Shown: piece after piece, positions 15,984 through 25,973 of the stretch
How positions within the stretch are numbered: position 1 is the first letter of the stretch
Layout: every line of letters starts with the position of its first letter
Translations under genes and position numbers: made by a program
Notes under the pieces: model-generated
What the model was told of the DNA's origin: nothing
The model's input: the letters and a program-made list of their open reading frames with translations, nothing else
The model's database searches: none
DNA from: Ruminococcus sp.
GTDB taxonomy: Bacteria; Bacillota; Clostridia; Oscillospirales; Ruminococcaceae
Assembly (NCBI RefSeq): GCF_019423705.1
Contig: NZ_JAHZAX010000002.1
Coordinates: 186,001 to 250,000, forward strand
Length of the DNA stretch: 64,000 bases
Reading direction: 5' to 3'

Positions 15984-17309
15984 TCATTTTATCTCAAAGC
16001 TGAGAATGTGTTTTGTATCGGGGGTAATTTTCACCCTGTCAGCCGCACCATAGCTTTCAACAAAAACTACGCCCTCATTGTCTCTAAGGATAATAACCGA
16101 CCGCCTTTGTTCAAGTCGGAAAGCTTTATTTATCAGTTTTCGCAGATCACTTTCAAAGTCCCTATTCACAAGGCGTATCTTATCGCCCTCTTTGCGGTTT
16201 GAAAGTACAATTTCACCTTTTATTTTATCATAATCGAGACAGCAATTTGCAAACATTTTATGAACATTTCCGTTTTTGCCGTCATAGTCTGATATCTTGA
16301 AATCTACTGTTCTGCCATTGAATATATATTCACCTTCGCCAATTATAGGCACATCGTCAACATTTCGTTGTGACAAGTCATTTAACTTTACAAAGCTTAG
16401 TATACCTTTAGCGCACAAAACAAACATATCACTCGATATATTGTACTTGCCACCCTGCAATATTATCCTGTCGATCTGTTCTATCCTGTCACGTGATATG
16501 TCAAGTTTTTCTGCTTGCAGGACTTTCATAACACCTCTGCGGCGTATGCTTTCGTGCAAAGTTTTAAGGTACTCAGCATTGTAGCCACCTTCAACGACAG
16601 CTTTTTCAAACGCTTTCTGCGCAGTCGTTTCAAGATAGTCGCTGTCCGTGCGAAGCCTGTCGGCAGTCTGTTCATATGAAGCAAACAGCGTGTCATTAAG
16701 TTCACGCAATCTCGGCACAACAAGATGTCTTATCTTGTTTCGTGAATAATCGTCCGTAAGATTTGTGGAATCGGTGACAAAATCCTGCCCTTTTTGCGCA
16801 AGGTAGCCCTCTATCTCCTCACGAGTGCACTCTATAAGAGGTCTGATAATGTTGCCACGCACGGGGGGTATTCCACAAAGTCCTTTAAGACCCGTGCCCC
16901 TTGCAAGATTGAATATCGTCGTTTCAAGGCAGTCCGACAAGCTATGCGCTGTACAAATCTTATCAACGCCGACAGTTTCAAAGAAGCCGTAGCGCAGAAT
17001 TCTTGCCCCCTCCTCTGTCGATACCGAATGTTCTTTGCAATAGCCGATAACATCTGCGTGGAACACTTTGATGTCAATGTCAAGTGCTTTACAGAGATCC
17101 ACACAAAATTTTTCGTCTCTGTCGCTATCCTCACCACGAAGATGATGATTGACGTGACAAGCACACACATCATAACCCAGCTCTTTTAAACACAAAAGGA
17201 GCGTAACGCTGTCAGCGCCTCCCGAGAGGCACACAATCAAGCGTTCGCTCTTATTTGTCATATGAAATTTCTCAATGGTCGCAGCGACCTTTTTAAGAAA
17301 ACTATTCAT
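15984..17309 (-). CDS. tilS: tRNA(Ile)-lysidine synthetase
   Basis: 441 residues. The PP-loop motif is LSGGADSVTLL near the N-terminus (about 25-36), followed by the family segments CHVNHHLRGEDSDRDE and CTAHSLSDCLET. It attaches lysine to C34 of tRNA(Ile2), allowing AUA decoding, and is essential in most bacteria. The start at 17309 has AGGAGAG seven bases upstream and overlaps the dnaB end by eight bases; an upstream in-frame start at 17327 is less likely. Confidence 0.95.
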   Translation of the reverse strand: MNSFLKKVAATIEKFHMTNKSERLIVCLSGGADSVTLLLCLKELGYDVCACHVNHHLRGEDSDRDEKFCVDLCKALDIDIKVFHADVIGYCKEHSVSTEEGARILRYGFFETVGVDKICTAHSLSDCLETTIFNLARGTGLKGLCGIPPVRGNIIRPLIECTREEIEGYLAQKGQDFVTDSTNLTDDYSRNKIRHLVVPRLRELNDTLFASYEQTADRLRTDSDYLETTAQKAFEKAVVEGGYNAEYLKTLHESIRRRGVMKVLQAEKLDISRDRIEQIDRIILQGGKYNISSDMFVLCAKGILSFVKLNDLSQRNVDDVPIIGEGEYIFNGRTVDFKISDYDGKNGNVHKMFANCCLDYDKIKGEIVLSNRKEGDKIRLVNRDFESDLRKLINKAFRLEQRRSVIILRDNEGVVFVESYGAADRVKITPDTKHILSFEIK

Positions 17310-18660
17310 CTTCTCTCCTGAAATCAAGCCCTCTGAACAAGGTGTATTCGCCTATCCAGCCAAGCTTTACAGTATCTGTCTGACCGTGGCGGTTCTTCGC
17401 TACGATACATTCAGCCACGGATTTATCGTCGTTTTCATTATAATAAGCGTCACGATAAAGGAACATAATGATATCTGCGTCCTGCTCGATAGAACCCGAT
17501 TCACGCAGGTCTGAAAGCATTGGACGCTTGTCCTCACGTTTTTCCGAGCTACGTGAAAGCTGTGAAAGTGCGATAACAGGCACATTAAGCTCCTTCGCCA
17601 TAAGCTTCAAGGAACGTGTTATTTCCGAAACCACTTCAACACGGCTTGCGTTCTTGTTAGTCGACTGCATAAGCTGGATATAGTCGATGACAACAAGTCC
17701 CAGATTTTTCATTCGTCTGAGCTTTGCTTTCATCTGCGGAACAGTCGCACCTGCGGCGCTGTCGTCAAAGTATATCGGAAGCTGCGACAAAGTGTCGGCG
17801 GCCGTTGCGATCTTTTCCCAGTCAGTCGGTTCAAGTCCGCCCGAACGTAGCAATGTGTTATTTACAAGCGCCTCAGAGGCAAGCATACGGGAAACAAGCT
17901 GTTCCTTGCCCATTTCCAAAGAGAAAATAACAACGTCACGCTTTGTTGCTTTACAGGTGTTCACCGCAATATTCAGCGCAAAGGCAGATTTACCCATTGC
18001 AGGACGTGCGGCGATTATTATAAGGTCAGTCCTATTAAGACCCGTCGTGATCGCATCAAGCTGTTTGAAGCCCGACTTTGCGCCAAGGTGCTCCTCAGCG
18101 TCAGCACCCGATATCTCCTGCAAATGCTCGAAAGTTTCGACGATAACATCGCTTATTCGTGTCAGACCTTGAACGTCTCTGCCCTGTCTGATGTCAAATA
18201 TCGCCTGTTCGGCTGAATCAAGCTGCATTGCAGAATCTTCACCGCCGTCATAGGCTCTTTCAAGTATCTGATTTGCGGCAGTTATAAGCGAGCGTATCTT
18301 CGCCTTTTCGTCGATTATCTTGCAGTAGCTTTCGATATTCGCCGTTGACGGCACATTCTCCATAAGTCCCGTGAGATATGTTTTCGCCATAGCCGAGGTT
18401 TCGAAGATCCCCATTCTGACGGCTTCGTCAATAACGGTGATAACGTCCTCCTTGTTGCCTGTGGTGAACATTCTCATTATTATGGTGAAAAGCTGCTGGT
18501 GCTGTGGGCGATAGAAACTTTCGGGGCGTAGCTTTTCGATCACCTTCGGCAAAGCCTGCGGATCAAGCAAAATTCCGCCGATGACGGCCTCTTCCGCTTC
18601 CTGTGAAAATGGCAGCTCACGTCCTAAAGGATTGGCGAGACTGCTGTATTTATCAGCCAT
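17302..18660 (-). CDS. dnaB: Replicative DNA helicase
   Basis: 452 residues. N-terminal helicase-loader domain (EEAVIGGILLDPQALPKV) followed by a RecA-like ATPase with Walker A ARPAMGKSAFALN, the VIFSLEMGKEQL segment, Walker B LVVIDYIQLM and the H4 segment ALSQLSRSSEKRED. It unwinds DNA at the replication fork. It starts one base after the rplI stop (TAA-T-ATG) and is coupled to it. The rplI-dnaB order is typical of Firmicutes. Confidence 0.98.
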   Translation of the reverse strand: MADKYSSLANPLGRELPFSQEAEEAVIGGILLDPQALPKVIEKLRPESFYRPQHQQLFTIIMRMFTTGNKEDVITVIDEAVRMGIFETSAMAKTYLTGLMENVPSTANIESYCKIIDEKAKIRSLITAANQILERAYDGGEDSAMQLDSAEQAIFDIRQGRDVQGLTRISDVIVETFEHLQEISGADAEEHLGAKSGFKQLDAITTGLNRTDLIIIAARPAMGKSAFALNIAVNTCKATKRDVVIFSLEMGKEQLVSRMLASEALVNNTLLRSGGLEPTDWEKIATAADTLSQLPIYFDDSAAGATVPQMKAKLRRMKNLGLVVIDYIQLMQSTNKNASRVEVVSEITRSLKLMAKELNVPVIALSQLSRSSEKREDKRPMLSDLRESGSIEQDADIIMFLYRDAYYNENDDKSVAECIVAKNRHGQTDTVKLGWIGEYTLFRGLDFRREDE

Positions 18661-18661
18661 A

Positions 18662-19108
18662 TTATTCCTCTATTACCTTGATCTTGATAGAGCAGGAAAC
18701 GCCGTGAGTAAGCTTCACAACAGCTGTAAAATCGCCGTAAGCCTTGATCTCGCTTGCAAGGTTGATCTTCTTCTTTTCAACGTCAACGCCGTACTGAGCC
18801 TTAATGCACTCAGAAATTACAGAAGCCGTAACAGCGCCGAAGAGCTTTCCGCCCTGTCCTGCCTTTGCCTTAACGACAACTTCCTTATCTCTGATCTTGT
18901 CAGCGATAGCCTTGTTGTCGGCTGTCTCAACGTCGATCTTGTGCTGAGCAGAAGCCTTCTTGCCAGCAAGGTCGTTAAGGTTCTTTGAAGTTGCCTCAAG
19001 TGCCAGACCCTTTCCAATAAGGAAATTTCTTGCATAGCCGTCAGCCACGTTGATGATATCTCCCTCTTTGCCTGAACCCTTTACATCTTTTAACAAAATA
19101 ACTTTCAT
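18662..19108 (-). CDS. rplI: 50S ribosomal protein L9
   Basis: 148 residues, the usual length. Begins [25 protein letters not shown] with NFLIGKGLA following, the L9 signature; a long connecting helix and C-terminal domain with [11 protein letters not shown] follow. It binds 23S rRNA near the L1 stalk. Lies between gdpP and dnaB, the conserved gene order. Confidence 0.98.
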   Translation of the reverse strand: MKVILLKDVKGSGKEGDIINVADGYARNFLIGKGLALEATSKNLNDLAGKKASAQHKIDVETADNKAIADKIRDKEVVVKAKAGQGGKLFGAVTASVISECIKAQYGVDVEKKKINLASEIKAYGDFTAVVKLTHGVSCSIKIKVIEE

Positions 19109-19144
19109 AGTTACACACGCCTTTCATATTTTATTTGCAGGAAC

Positions 19145-21121
19145 CTACTCCCGCACGTTATTTTCAATATATTCATCAATTGCGGTGGCAAGCTTGCTTC
19201 TTGCGTCAGCCATAGAACATTCAAGCTGTGTTGCAGCCATTGTCAAATGTCCGCCGCCGCCAAGTGATTCCATAATTATCTGAACATTGTAAGCGCCCAT
19301 ACTTCTTGCGGAAATATTTATAACGCCGTTTGTTTCATAAAGCACGAATGAAGCGTTTACTCCCGATATGCCGAGAAGCTCGTCCGCTGCCTGTGAAGCT
19401 GCAATTCTTATATCAGAGAACTGCTCTTCAGTGAAAGCAACTGCGCACTTTTTATAAAGGTGTGCGCTGTTGATAAGAGCAGATTTCTGATGATATGTGT
19501 CGATCGAATTTGCAAAAAGCTTCTTGACAGCAATGGTGTCAGCGCCCTTTTTCTTGAGGAATGCCGCCGCTTCAAATGTTGACACGCCGGTTTTCATAAT
19601 GAAGTTCTTAGTATCAAGCATAATACCCGACAGCAAAGCCTCAGCCGCTGGAACAGAAATGTTTGAATCCTCGCCGAAATACTCGATAAGCGCCGTCACA
19701 AGCTCGCTGGCCGATGAAGCGTTCGGCTCAAGGAACGACATAATAGTCGGCTCGATACCGTTTACCATACGTCTGTGGTGGTCGATAACAACTACATTCT
19801 TTGCCTTTGCAAGCATTTCCTTTGACTCAACAAGGGCTGGATTATGGGTATCCGTGACCACAAGCAGGGTGCTGTCGTCAAGCTTTTCAAGACCCTCTTT
19901 CGGGGTTATGTAATAATTTTCGCTCTCTTTTTCGTTGATATAATTTATCAGCGTCTTTGAAAGGTTCTGATCAGGGTCAACAACAACATATGCTTCTCTG
20001 ACCATATTTCTGATAGCACAACAGAAGCCCGTTGCCGAACCAACGCTGTCAAGGTCGCCGAACCTGTGACCCATAATAAGCACCTTATCGTGGTTGCAGA
20101 TAAGCTCAAGCATTGCCTTTGCGACCATTCTGATACGGGTCTTGTTGTTCTTATCGGGTGCAGATGAAATGCCGCCGAAGAACTTGAATTCGCCGTCCTC
20201 TTTAACAGCCGCTTGGTCGCCGCCTCTGCCGAGACACATTTCAAGAGCCTGCTTTGCAAACTTCTCGCTCTCTGCAAGGTTTGCGCCGTCTCTGCCCACG
20301 CCAATAGAAAGCGTAAGGTTAGAACGCTCGCCGACTGCGATCTTTCTTGCCTGCTCGAGTATCTTGAAACGCTGCTCGATTATCGGCGCAAGGTGTCGCT
20401 CTTCCATATAAACATAGAACTTATCGCTTGCCACCTTCTTTGAAACAGCTGTGGTGTTATCCATAAACTCTTCGATAAGCTTTTCGATCTCAACGACAAC
20501 GTGAGCCTTTTCGCTTTCACGAATGTTTGACATAAGCTCGTCAAAGTTGTCGATAGTCACGATTATTACAGCCTTGTGGGACATTCTGAACTCATATTCA
20601 AGCTCAACATAATCGGTGACGTCGTTGAAATACACCATTGAAAGCTCGCCGTTGGTGTCGGTATGGATAGCCTTAGCCTTGTAAAAGTGCGAATTTACGC
20701 ACACAAGATCTCCGTCTGAGGTGAATATCTTATCCATATCAATATTCATAAGCTCGGTGAGGTCAAGACCGTAGGCTTCTTCTTCGTTGTATACCTGTCT
20801 GCCGAAAAGCCTGTTATACCAAACTATCACATCGGCAGAATCAATGATTATTGCAGGAGCAGGAAAATTCAGCAGCGAATCTCGTTCCGTCTTTGATATC
20901 ATCGTGGAAAGCTTCGCTATATATTTCCTGTTGTAGTTGTGAAAGAAAAATTCTTCCGCCACAAGCAGTATCACTGCTGTGACTGATACCATTATGAGCA
21001 CACTTCCCGACTCTCGTCTGCTCGGCGTTGAATGAAGTATGAAAGCACCTACAAGCGCCGCAAGAGCCGTCACAGCTACAGTTATTTTCATTATCAACTG
21101 CAATCCATTGTTACTTTTCAT
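19145..21121 (-). CDS. gdpP: c-di-AMP phosphodiesterase, DHH/DHHA1 membrane protein
   Basis: 658 residues. Two N-terminal membrane helices (about 10-30 and 40-57), a PAS-like domain (about 80-160), a degenerate GGDEF domain (about 170-300, lacking a GGDEF motif), then DHH (about 335-490, with GHRFGDLDSVGSA, VVTDTHNP and VVIDHHRR as metal motifs) and DHHA1 ending in ESLGGGGHLTMAATQ. This is the GdpP architecture, which hydrolyses cyclic di-AMP and so affects cell-wall and potassium homeostasis. GAAGGA lies eight bases before the ATG. Followed by rplI and dnaB as in many Firmicutes. Confidence 0.95.
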   Translation of the reverse strand: MKSNNGLQLIMKITVAVTALAALVGAFILHSTPSRRESGSVLIMVSVTAVILLVAEEFFFHNYNRKYIAKLSTMISKTERDSLLNFPAPAIIIDSADVIVWYNRLFGRQVYNEEEAYGLDLTELMNIDMDKIFTSDGDLVCVNSHFYKAKAIHTDTNGELSMVYFNDVTDYVELEYEFRMSHKAVIIVTIDNFDELMSNIRESEKAHVVVEIEKLIEEFMDNTTAVSKKVASDKFYVYMEERHLAPIIEQRFKILEQARKIAVGERSNLTLSIGVGRDGANLAESEKFAKQALEMCLGRGGDQAAVKEDGEFKFFGGISSAPDKNNKTRIRMVAKAMLELICNHDKVLIMGHRFGDLDSVGSATGFCCAIRNMVREAYVVVDPDQNLSKTLINYINEKESENYYITPKEGLEKLDDSTLLVVTDTHNPALVESKEMLAKAKNVVVIDHHRRMVNGIEPTIMSFLEPNASSASELVTALIEYFGEDSNISVPAAEALLSGIMLDTKNFIMKTGVSTFEAAAFLKKKGADTIAVKKLFANSIDTYHQKSALINSAHLYKKCAVAFTEEQFSDIRIAASQAADELLGISGVNASFVLYETNGVINISARSMGAYNVQIIMESLGGGGHLTMAATQLECSMADARSKLATAIDEYIENNVRE

Positions 21122-21139
21122 TTCATTTTCCTTCTCTTT

Positions 21140-23092
21140 TTAAATCTCCATTATCACAGGGAGGATCATTGGGCTGCGCTTTGTCTTTGCAAAGATGAAG
21201 TCTGAAAGATCGTCTCTCATCTTGCCCTTGATCGTGTTCCATTCCTTTATATTTCTGTCAAGACAGTTTTGAAGCGTATCTGTAAGAAGCTTCCTTGCCT
21301 CGTTCATAAGCTCTTCGCTTTCACGAACGTACACAAAGCCTCTTGATACAACATCAGGACCTGCAAGTATCTCGCCCGTCATTCTGTCGATAGTCGCAAC
21401 TGCGATTATAAGACCATCCTGCGCAAGATGCTTTCTGTCACGAAGAACGATAGCACCAACATCGCCGACGCCAAGACCGTCAACAAGGACCTTGCCCGCA
21501 GGGACCTGTCCTGTTATCTTCATATCAACGCCGTCTGTTTCAATGACGTTGCCTATATCTGCAATAATAATATTCTCTTCGGGAATACCGACTGAAAGCG
21601 CCGTATCCTTATGCTTCATAAGGTGCTTATACTCACCGTGAACAGGGATAAAGAACTTAGGCTTTGTGATAGAAAGGATAAGCTTCTGCTCTTCCTGGCA
21701 GGCGTGTCCCGAAACGTGTACCTCGTACATCGATTCATATATAACTTCTGCGCCAAGTCTCATAAGATCATTGACAACTTTTGTAACATATTTCTCATTT
21801 CCCGGGATAGGATTTGCTGAGATTATGATAAAGTCCTGCGGAGTGATCGTCACATTTCTGTGCTCCCCTGCGGACATTCTTGTCAGCGCCGACATCGGCT
21901 CGCCCTGACTGCCTGTCGTTACTATAACAGTCTTTTCAGGAGCATACCTTGACAAGCTGTCGATATCCACAAGCACGCCATCGGGCACTTTAAGATAGCC
22001 AAGCTCAACGCCCTTGCCGATAACGTTCACCATACTTCTGCCTGACACGGCAACTTTTCTGCCGTGGATAACAGCATTATTGATTATCTGCTGAACTCTG
22101 TGAACGTTTGAAGCAAAGGTCGCAATGATTATACGCTTACCCTCAGCCTTGTTGAAGAGCTTTTCAAAGCTCTCTCCAACTTTTCTCTCGCTCATCGTAT
22201 AGCCTGGTCTCTCGGCATTTGTGGAGTCAGCCATAAGCGCAAGAACGCCCTTATTTCCCAGCTCTGCAAACCTCGGCAAGTCGATTATTCCGCCCTCGAT
22301 AGGCGTATAGTCCACCTTGAAATCGCCCGTGTGAATGATAACACCGGCAGGTGTGTGGACAGCCATTCCAACAGCGTCGGGGATAGAGTGGTTCACTCTG
22401 ATAAACTCAACGGCCATACAGCCAAGCTTTACAGTCTGTCTCGGCGTTACAACGTTAAGCTTTACCGAGCCAAGAAGCCCGTGTTCCTTGAGCTTGCCCT
22501 CGACAAGGCCAAGTGTCAGCCTTGTGCCGTAAACAGGCACGTTGAACTTCTTGAGAAAATAAGGCAGACCGCCGATATGATCTTCGTGGCCATGGGTCAG
22601 CACAACGCCTCTCAGCTTTTCCTGATTCTTTTCAACATAGGAAAAATCAGGGATAACGATATCTACACCGGGCATTTCGCTGTCCGGAAAAGCAAGACCG
22701 CAGTCGATTATGAACATATCGTTCGAGCACTCGATAACTGTGAAATTCTTGCCGATCTCGTTAAGACCGCCCAAAGGGATTATCTTGACAGGTGTGCGCC
22801 TTACAGGCTCTTTAACGCTATTGTCATTTCTTGTCTTTTTCTGATTGTTATTTCTTCTCTGCTGAGCGTTCTGCTCGCTCCTGTTCGCAGGTCTTGACTG
22901 CTGACGAGGGCTGAGCACTCGCTTTGATCTGTCAGCCTTTTCATTCTTATCGTTTCTTTCTGTTGGATTTCTGCGCTGGTTCTTGACTATCTCCAACTCC
23001 TTTGAAGCCTGATCAAGCGAAATAGCGCCCTTATCGGTCTTTTTTCTAAAAAAACGTTTTGATGAGTTTCTTGAATTATTCTGATTATTCAT
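21140..23092 (-). CDS. rnjA: Ribonuclease J
   Basis: 650 residues from the chosen start. The metallo-beta-lactamase motif is LTHGHEDHIGGLPYF, with HTGDFKVD, beta-CASP motifs (ATFASNVHRVQ, VTTGSQGEPMSAL) and HVSGHACQEEQ; the C-terminal domain carries GPDVVSRGFVYVRES. It is a 5'-to-3' exonuclease and endonuclease for mRNA and rRNA processing. A basic, Asn/Arg-rich N-terminal extension of about 95 residues precedes the catalytic core. The start is uncertain: an ATG at 23209 would add 39 residues including a hydrophobic Cys-rich stretch, but neither start has a good ribosome site; 23092 gives the more plausible protein. The promoter lies at 23338-23366. Confidence 0.93.
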   Translation of the reverse strand: MNNQNNSRNSSKRFFRKKTDKGAISLDQASKELEIVKNQRRNPTERNDKNEKADRSKRVLSPRQQSRPANRSEQNAQQRRNNNQKKTRNDNSVKEPVRRTPVKIIPLGGLNEIGKNFTVIECSNDMFIIDCGLAFPDSEMPGVDIVIPDFSYVEKNQEKLRGVVLTHGHEDHIGGLPYFLKKFNVPVYGTRLTLGLVEGKLKEHGLLGSVKLNVVTPRQTVKLGCMAVEFIRVNHSIPDAVGMAVHTPAGVIIHTGDFKVDYTPIEGGIIDLPRFAELGNKGVLALMADSTNAERPGYTMSERKVGESFEKLFNKAEGKRIIIATFASNVHRVQQIINNAVIHGRKVAVSGRSMVNVIGKGVELGYLKVPDGVLVDIDSLSRYAPEKTVIVTTGSQGEPMSALTRMSAGEHRNVTITPQDFIIISANPIPGNEKYVTKVVNDLMRLGAEVIYESMYEVHVSGHACQEEQKLILSITKPKFFIPVHGEYKHLMKHKDTALSVGIPEENIIIADIGNVIETDGVDMKITGQVPAGKVLVDGLGVGDVGAIVLRDRKHLAQDGLIIAVATIDRMTGEILAGPDVVSRGFVYVRESEELMNEARKLLTDTLQNCLDRNIKEWNTIKGKMRDDLSDFIFAKTKRSPMILPVIMEI

Positions 23093-23330
23093 ATAACAAA
23101 AATCTGCTCTGCCGACTGCATTTGCCCAAATAAAGCAACACAAATACACGGCAGCAGCACAAAGCTCCTTCCTTGCAATAAAAATATTCGATTTTCCGTT
23201 AGGTAACATTAAAGGCTGCGTCTGAGACTTTATAAAGCAACATGATGTCTCAAAGAATGAATGATTGGTGGAACGAACGCAGTTTATAATTATTGGCAGC
23301 TTCCGCCGCTTTTATCCGAACAAAAATATC
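23093..23330 (-). other. Long leader before RNase J
   Basis: About 240 bases between the expected transcription start (near 23331) and the rnjA start at 23092. On the minus strand it contains a TGAGAC/GTCTCA hairpin with a loop of about 18 bases, and a short GCGGC-GGAA-GCTGC hairpin near the 5' end. There is no other gene here. If the earlier start at 23209 were used the leader would be about 120 bases. A long structured leader would fit RNase-J self-regulation, but this is inference. Confidence 0.4.
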
Positions 23331-23337
23331 TTTATTT

Positions 23338-23366
23338 ATTATACAACATTTAATAGAATATGTCAA
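23338..23366 (-). promoter_or_regulatory. Consensus sigma-A promoter of the rnjA block
   Basis: Minus strand: TTGACA (23366-23361), 17-base spacer, TATAAT (23343-23338). Perfect at both hexamers; the strongest promoter on this strand in the window. Confidence 0.88.
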
Positions 23367-23401
23367 GAGCGGCAGGCAAGGCGCTTTCGGTCATAAAATG
23401 C

Positions 23402-23434
23402 AATAAAGGAGACACAAAAAAGGTCTCCTTTATT
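23402..23434 (-). terminator. Terminator after pcrA
   Basis: AATAAAGGAGAC (23402-23413) pairs with GTCTCCTTTATT (23423-23434), a 12-base stem. The tail on the minus strand is GCATTTTATG, so the T-tract is imperfect, but the stem is strong and sits one base after the stop. Confidence 0.72.
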
Positions 23435-23435
23435 A

Positions 23436-25799
23436 TCACGAAATGTGCGTTATCTTGGTGTAATTTGCCATAATCTTCTTTGTGCCACGATTATCGAAAG
23501 CTATCTCCACAAGAGTATCCCCTGCCATTGGCTTTGATGAAAGCACCGTGCCTTCGCCGAATATCTTGTGCTTTACCCTGTCGCCGGGAGCAAAAACTTC
23601 TGTGTTTTTTGATACAGGCGAAGCATTCCTGCGCTGAGCCATTTGCTGCTGCAAAGATATGCTGTGAGGCTGTTCATAGCCGTTTAGATATGCAGACTGT
23701 GTCGTCTCCTCTGTCTGCTTTTCGATATTGTCCGCTGGGAGCTCTTTCACAAAACGTGAAATGCGGTTTCGATCTGTACGACCATAAAGCATACGCTGTG
23801 CGGCGTGGGTTAGATAAAGCTTTTCTTTGGCTCTCGTCACCGCAACGTAAGCAAGCCGGCGCTCTTCTTCCGTGTCCGCCTGTGATTCAAGGCTTCTTGC
23901 CGACGGGAAAATGTTGTCCTCCATTCCCACAACAAAAACTATCGGGAACTCAAGTCCCTTTGCAGAGTGCATTGTCATCATCACAACGTAATCTGCGTCA
24001 GCGTCAAGGTTGTCGATATCGGTATAAAGCGATATCTCCTCCAAAAAGCCCGAAAGCGACGGCTCTTCCGCATTTTCTTCATAGCTTGTCATAGTTGATT
24101 TAAGCTCATTGATATTTTCAAGCCTTGTAAGACCTTCATCGCCCTCGGCTTCAAGCGCTCGCTTATAGCCCGTCCTGTCAAGAAGTTCGTCAAGAAGTTC
24201 CGGCAGGGTGATGTGGTCTGCAAGTTCCATAAGCCCATTGAACATATCGCCCACGGCCATAAGCGCCGCTGATTTCTTTGTCAGCGGCGCAAGCATATCA
24301 GCTTGACACATAAGCTCTATAGGGCTTTCGCCAAGATCTGACGTTACCTGCTCAAGTGCTGAAACAGTTGCCTCGCCGATACCCCTTTTAGGCTCATTGA
24401 TAACACGTCTCAGGCGCAGAAAGTCAGTCGGATTGTTTATTACTGAAAGATATGAAAGGATATCCTTGATCTCTTTTCTGTCATAGAATTTAAGTCCGCC
24501 GATGATCTTGTATGGGATTCCGCTTTGAATAAACGCTTGCTCAAGAGCGTTTGACTGGGCGTTCATACGATAAAGTATTGCGTGCTCGTTATACTTTCTG
24601 CCCTTATTTACATCATCAAGGATGGTGTCCGCAACAAATTTCGCCTCCGAACGCTCGCTGGAAGCTTTGTATACAACGACTTTTTCGCCGTCGCCTGCGG
24701 CAGTCCAAAGATTTTTGCCCTTTCTGCCCTCATTATTCTTGATAAGCTCGTTTGCGCAGGTCAGAATGTTCTGCGTTGAACGATAATTCTGCTCCAGCTT
24801 TATAACGTCAGTATCGCTGTTGCAGTCAAACTGCTCCTCAAAGCTTAGAATGTTCTCGATAGTCGCACCACGGAATTTGTAGATACTCTGATCGTCATCA
24901 CCAACAACGCAAAGGTTGTGGAACTTCTGCGAAAGCAGGCTCACAAGTCTAAACTGCGCCTTGTTGGTGTCCTGATACTCGTCCACCATTATGTATTTAT
25001 ACAAATTTTGATAGTGATCGAGCACATCCGGAAACTGTTCAAATAGTTTTACTGTGTGGCAGATGATATCGTCAAAGTCCATAGCGTTTGCAGCCTTCAA
25101 ACGGCGCTGATACGCCTTATAGACCTTGCCAACAGTTTGCAGTCTGTAATCTCCGCCTGCGCTCCTAATAAACTCGTCAGGCTCTTGGAGGCTGTCCTTT
25201 GCGTGGGATATCTCGCCCAAAATAAGCTTTGGCGGGAACATTTTCTCTGATATATCAAGGTCCCTGAGAATCGCCTTAACTGTCCTCTGTGAATCGTCAG
25301 AATCATAGATCGTAAAGCTGCTTGCAAAACCAAGTCGGTCACATTCACGCCTTAAAATTCTTGCACAAGCCGAGTGGAAAGTCGCCGCAGTAATGCCCTG
25401 TCCTGCCTCACCAAGCATTGCCGCAAGCCTGTCTTTGAGCTCGCCTGCCGCTTTGTTCGTAAATGTTATCGCCAATATCGACCAAGGCTTTATGCAGTCA
25501 TAAGCCACAACGTCCGCAAGCTCCTGTGCGTCGTCCGTCTTGCCGTCAATATAATCCTGCAAAAACTGGATATCCTGCTGACTTGGTTCGCCGTAGGTAT
25601 CATTGCTGTTGTAAGCATTGCCAAAAAATATCATATTGGCTATCCTGTTCACAAGCACCGTTGTTTTTCCGCTTCCTGCGCCTGCAAGGATAAGAAGAGG
25701 ACCTTTTATCTTAAAAACAGCTTTGCGCTGCTGATCGTTCATTCGTGAGAAATATTTTTCAAGAGCCTTTCGCTTTAGCTGCATAAACTGCTCTGTCAT
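23436..25799 (-). CDS. pcrA: UvrD/PcrA-family ATP-dependent DNA helicase
   Basis: 787 residues. SF1 helicase motifs in order: LNDQQRKAV-type Q motif (MNDQQRKAVFK), Walker A LAGAGSGKTTVLVNR, ITFTNKAAGELKDR, VDEYQDTNKAQ, VGDDDQSIYKFRGA, LEQNYRST, and VMTMHSAKGLEFPIVF near the C-terminus. PcrA removes RecA filaments, works in repair and rolling-circle replication, and interacts with RNA polymerase. The start at 25799 is chosen for the GGAGGT five bases upstream; an upstream in-frame ATG at 25844 lies within the promoter region. Confidence 0.96.
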   Translation of the reverse strand: MTEQFMQLKRKALEKYFSRMNDQQRKAVFKIKGPLLILAGAGSGKTTVLVNRIANMIFFGNAYNSNDTYGEPSQQDIQFLQDYIDGKTDDAQELADVVAYDCIKPWSILAITFTNKAAGELKDRLAAMLGEAGQGITAATFHSACARILRRECDRLGFASSFTIYDSDDSQRTVKAILRDLDISEKMFPPKLILGEISHAKDSLQEPDEFIRSAGGDYRLQTVGKVYKAYQRRLKAANAMDFDDIICHTVKLFEQFPDVLDHYQNLYKYIMVDEYQDTNKAQFRLVSLLSQKFHNLCVVGDDDQSIYKFRGATIENILSFEEQFDCNSDTDVIKLEQNYRSTQNILTCANELIKNNEGRKGKNLWTAAGDGEKVVVYKASSERSEAKFVADTILDDVNKGRKYNEHAILYRMNAQSNALEQAFIQSGIPYKIIGGLKFYDRKEIKDILSYLSVINNPTDFLRLRRVINEPKRGIGEATVSALEQVTSDLGESPIELMCQADMLAPLTKKSAALMAVGDMFNGLMELADHITLPELLDELLDRTGYKRALEAEGDEGLTRLENINELKSTMTSYEENAEEPSLSGFLEEISLYTDIDNLDADADYVVMMTMHSAKGLEFPIVFVVGMEDNIFPSARSLESQADTEEERRLAYVAVTRAKEKLYLTHAAQRMLYGRTDRNRISRFVKELPADNIEKQTEETTQSAYLNGYEQPHSISLQQQMAQRRNASPVSKNTEVFAPGDRVKHKIFGEGTVLSSKPMAGDTLVEIAFDNRGTKKIMANYTKITHIS

Positions 25800-25845
25800 A
25801 CCGCACCTCCGTGATAAAAACTGTTCATTTGTTTGCACTTTCATA

Positions 25846-25874
25846 AGTATAGCACATTTCCATTAACATTGCAA
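25846..25874 (-). promoter_or_regulatory. Sigma-A promoter of pcrA
   Basis: Minus strand: TTGCAA (25874-25869), 17-base spacer, TATACT (25851-25846). Confidence 0.65.
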
Positions 25875-25896
25875 CTTCCTTTAATGAAAAAAAGAC

Positions 25897-25928
25897 ACAA
25901 AAAAGGAGACCGCATAAAAACAGTCTCC
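25897..25928 (-). terminator. Intrinsic terminator after the small Cys protein gene
   Basis: On the minus strand GGAGAC (25928-25923) pairs with GTCTCC (25910-25905), then TTTTTTGTG. It also separates this gene from pcrA. Confidence 0.8.
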
Positions 25929-25973
25929 CGTCAAATCATTATTACATTCTTTCAGATGTGCCACGCCAACAGA

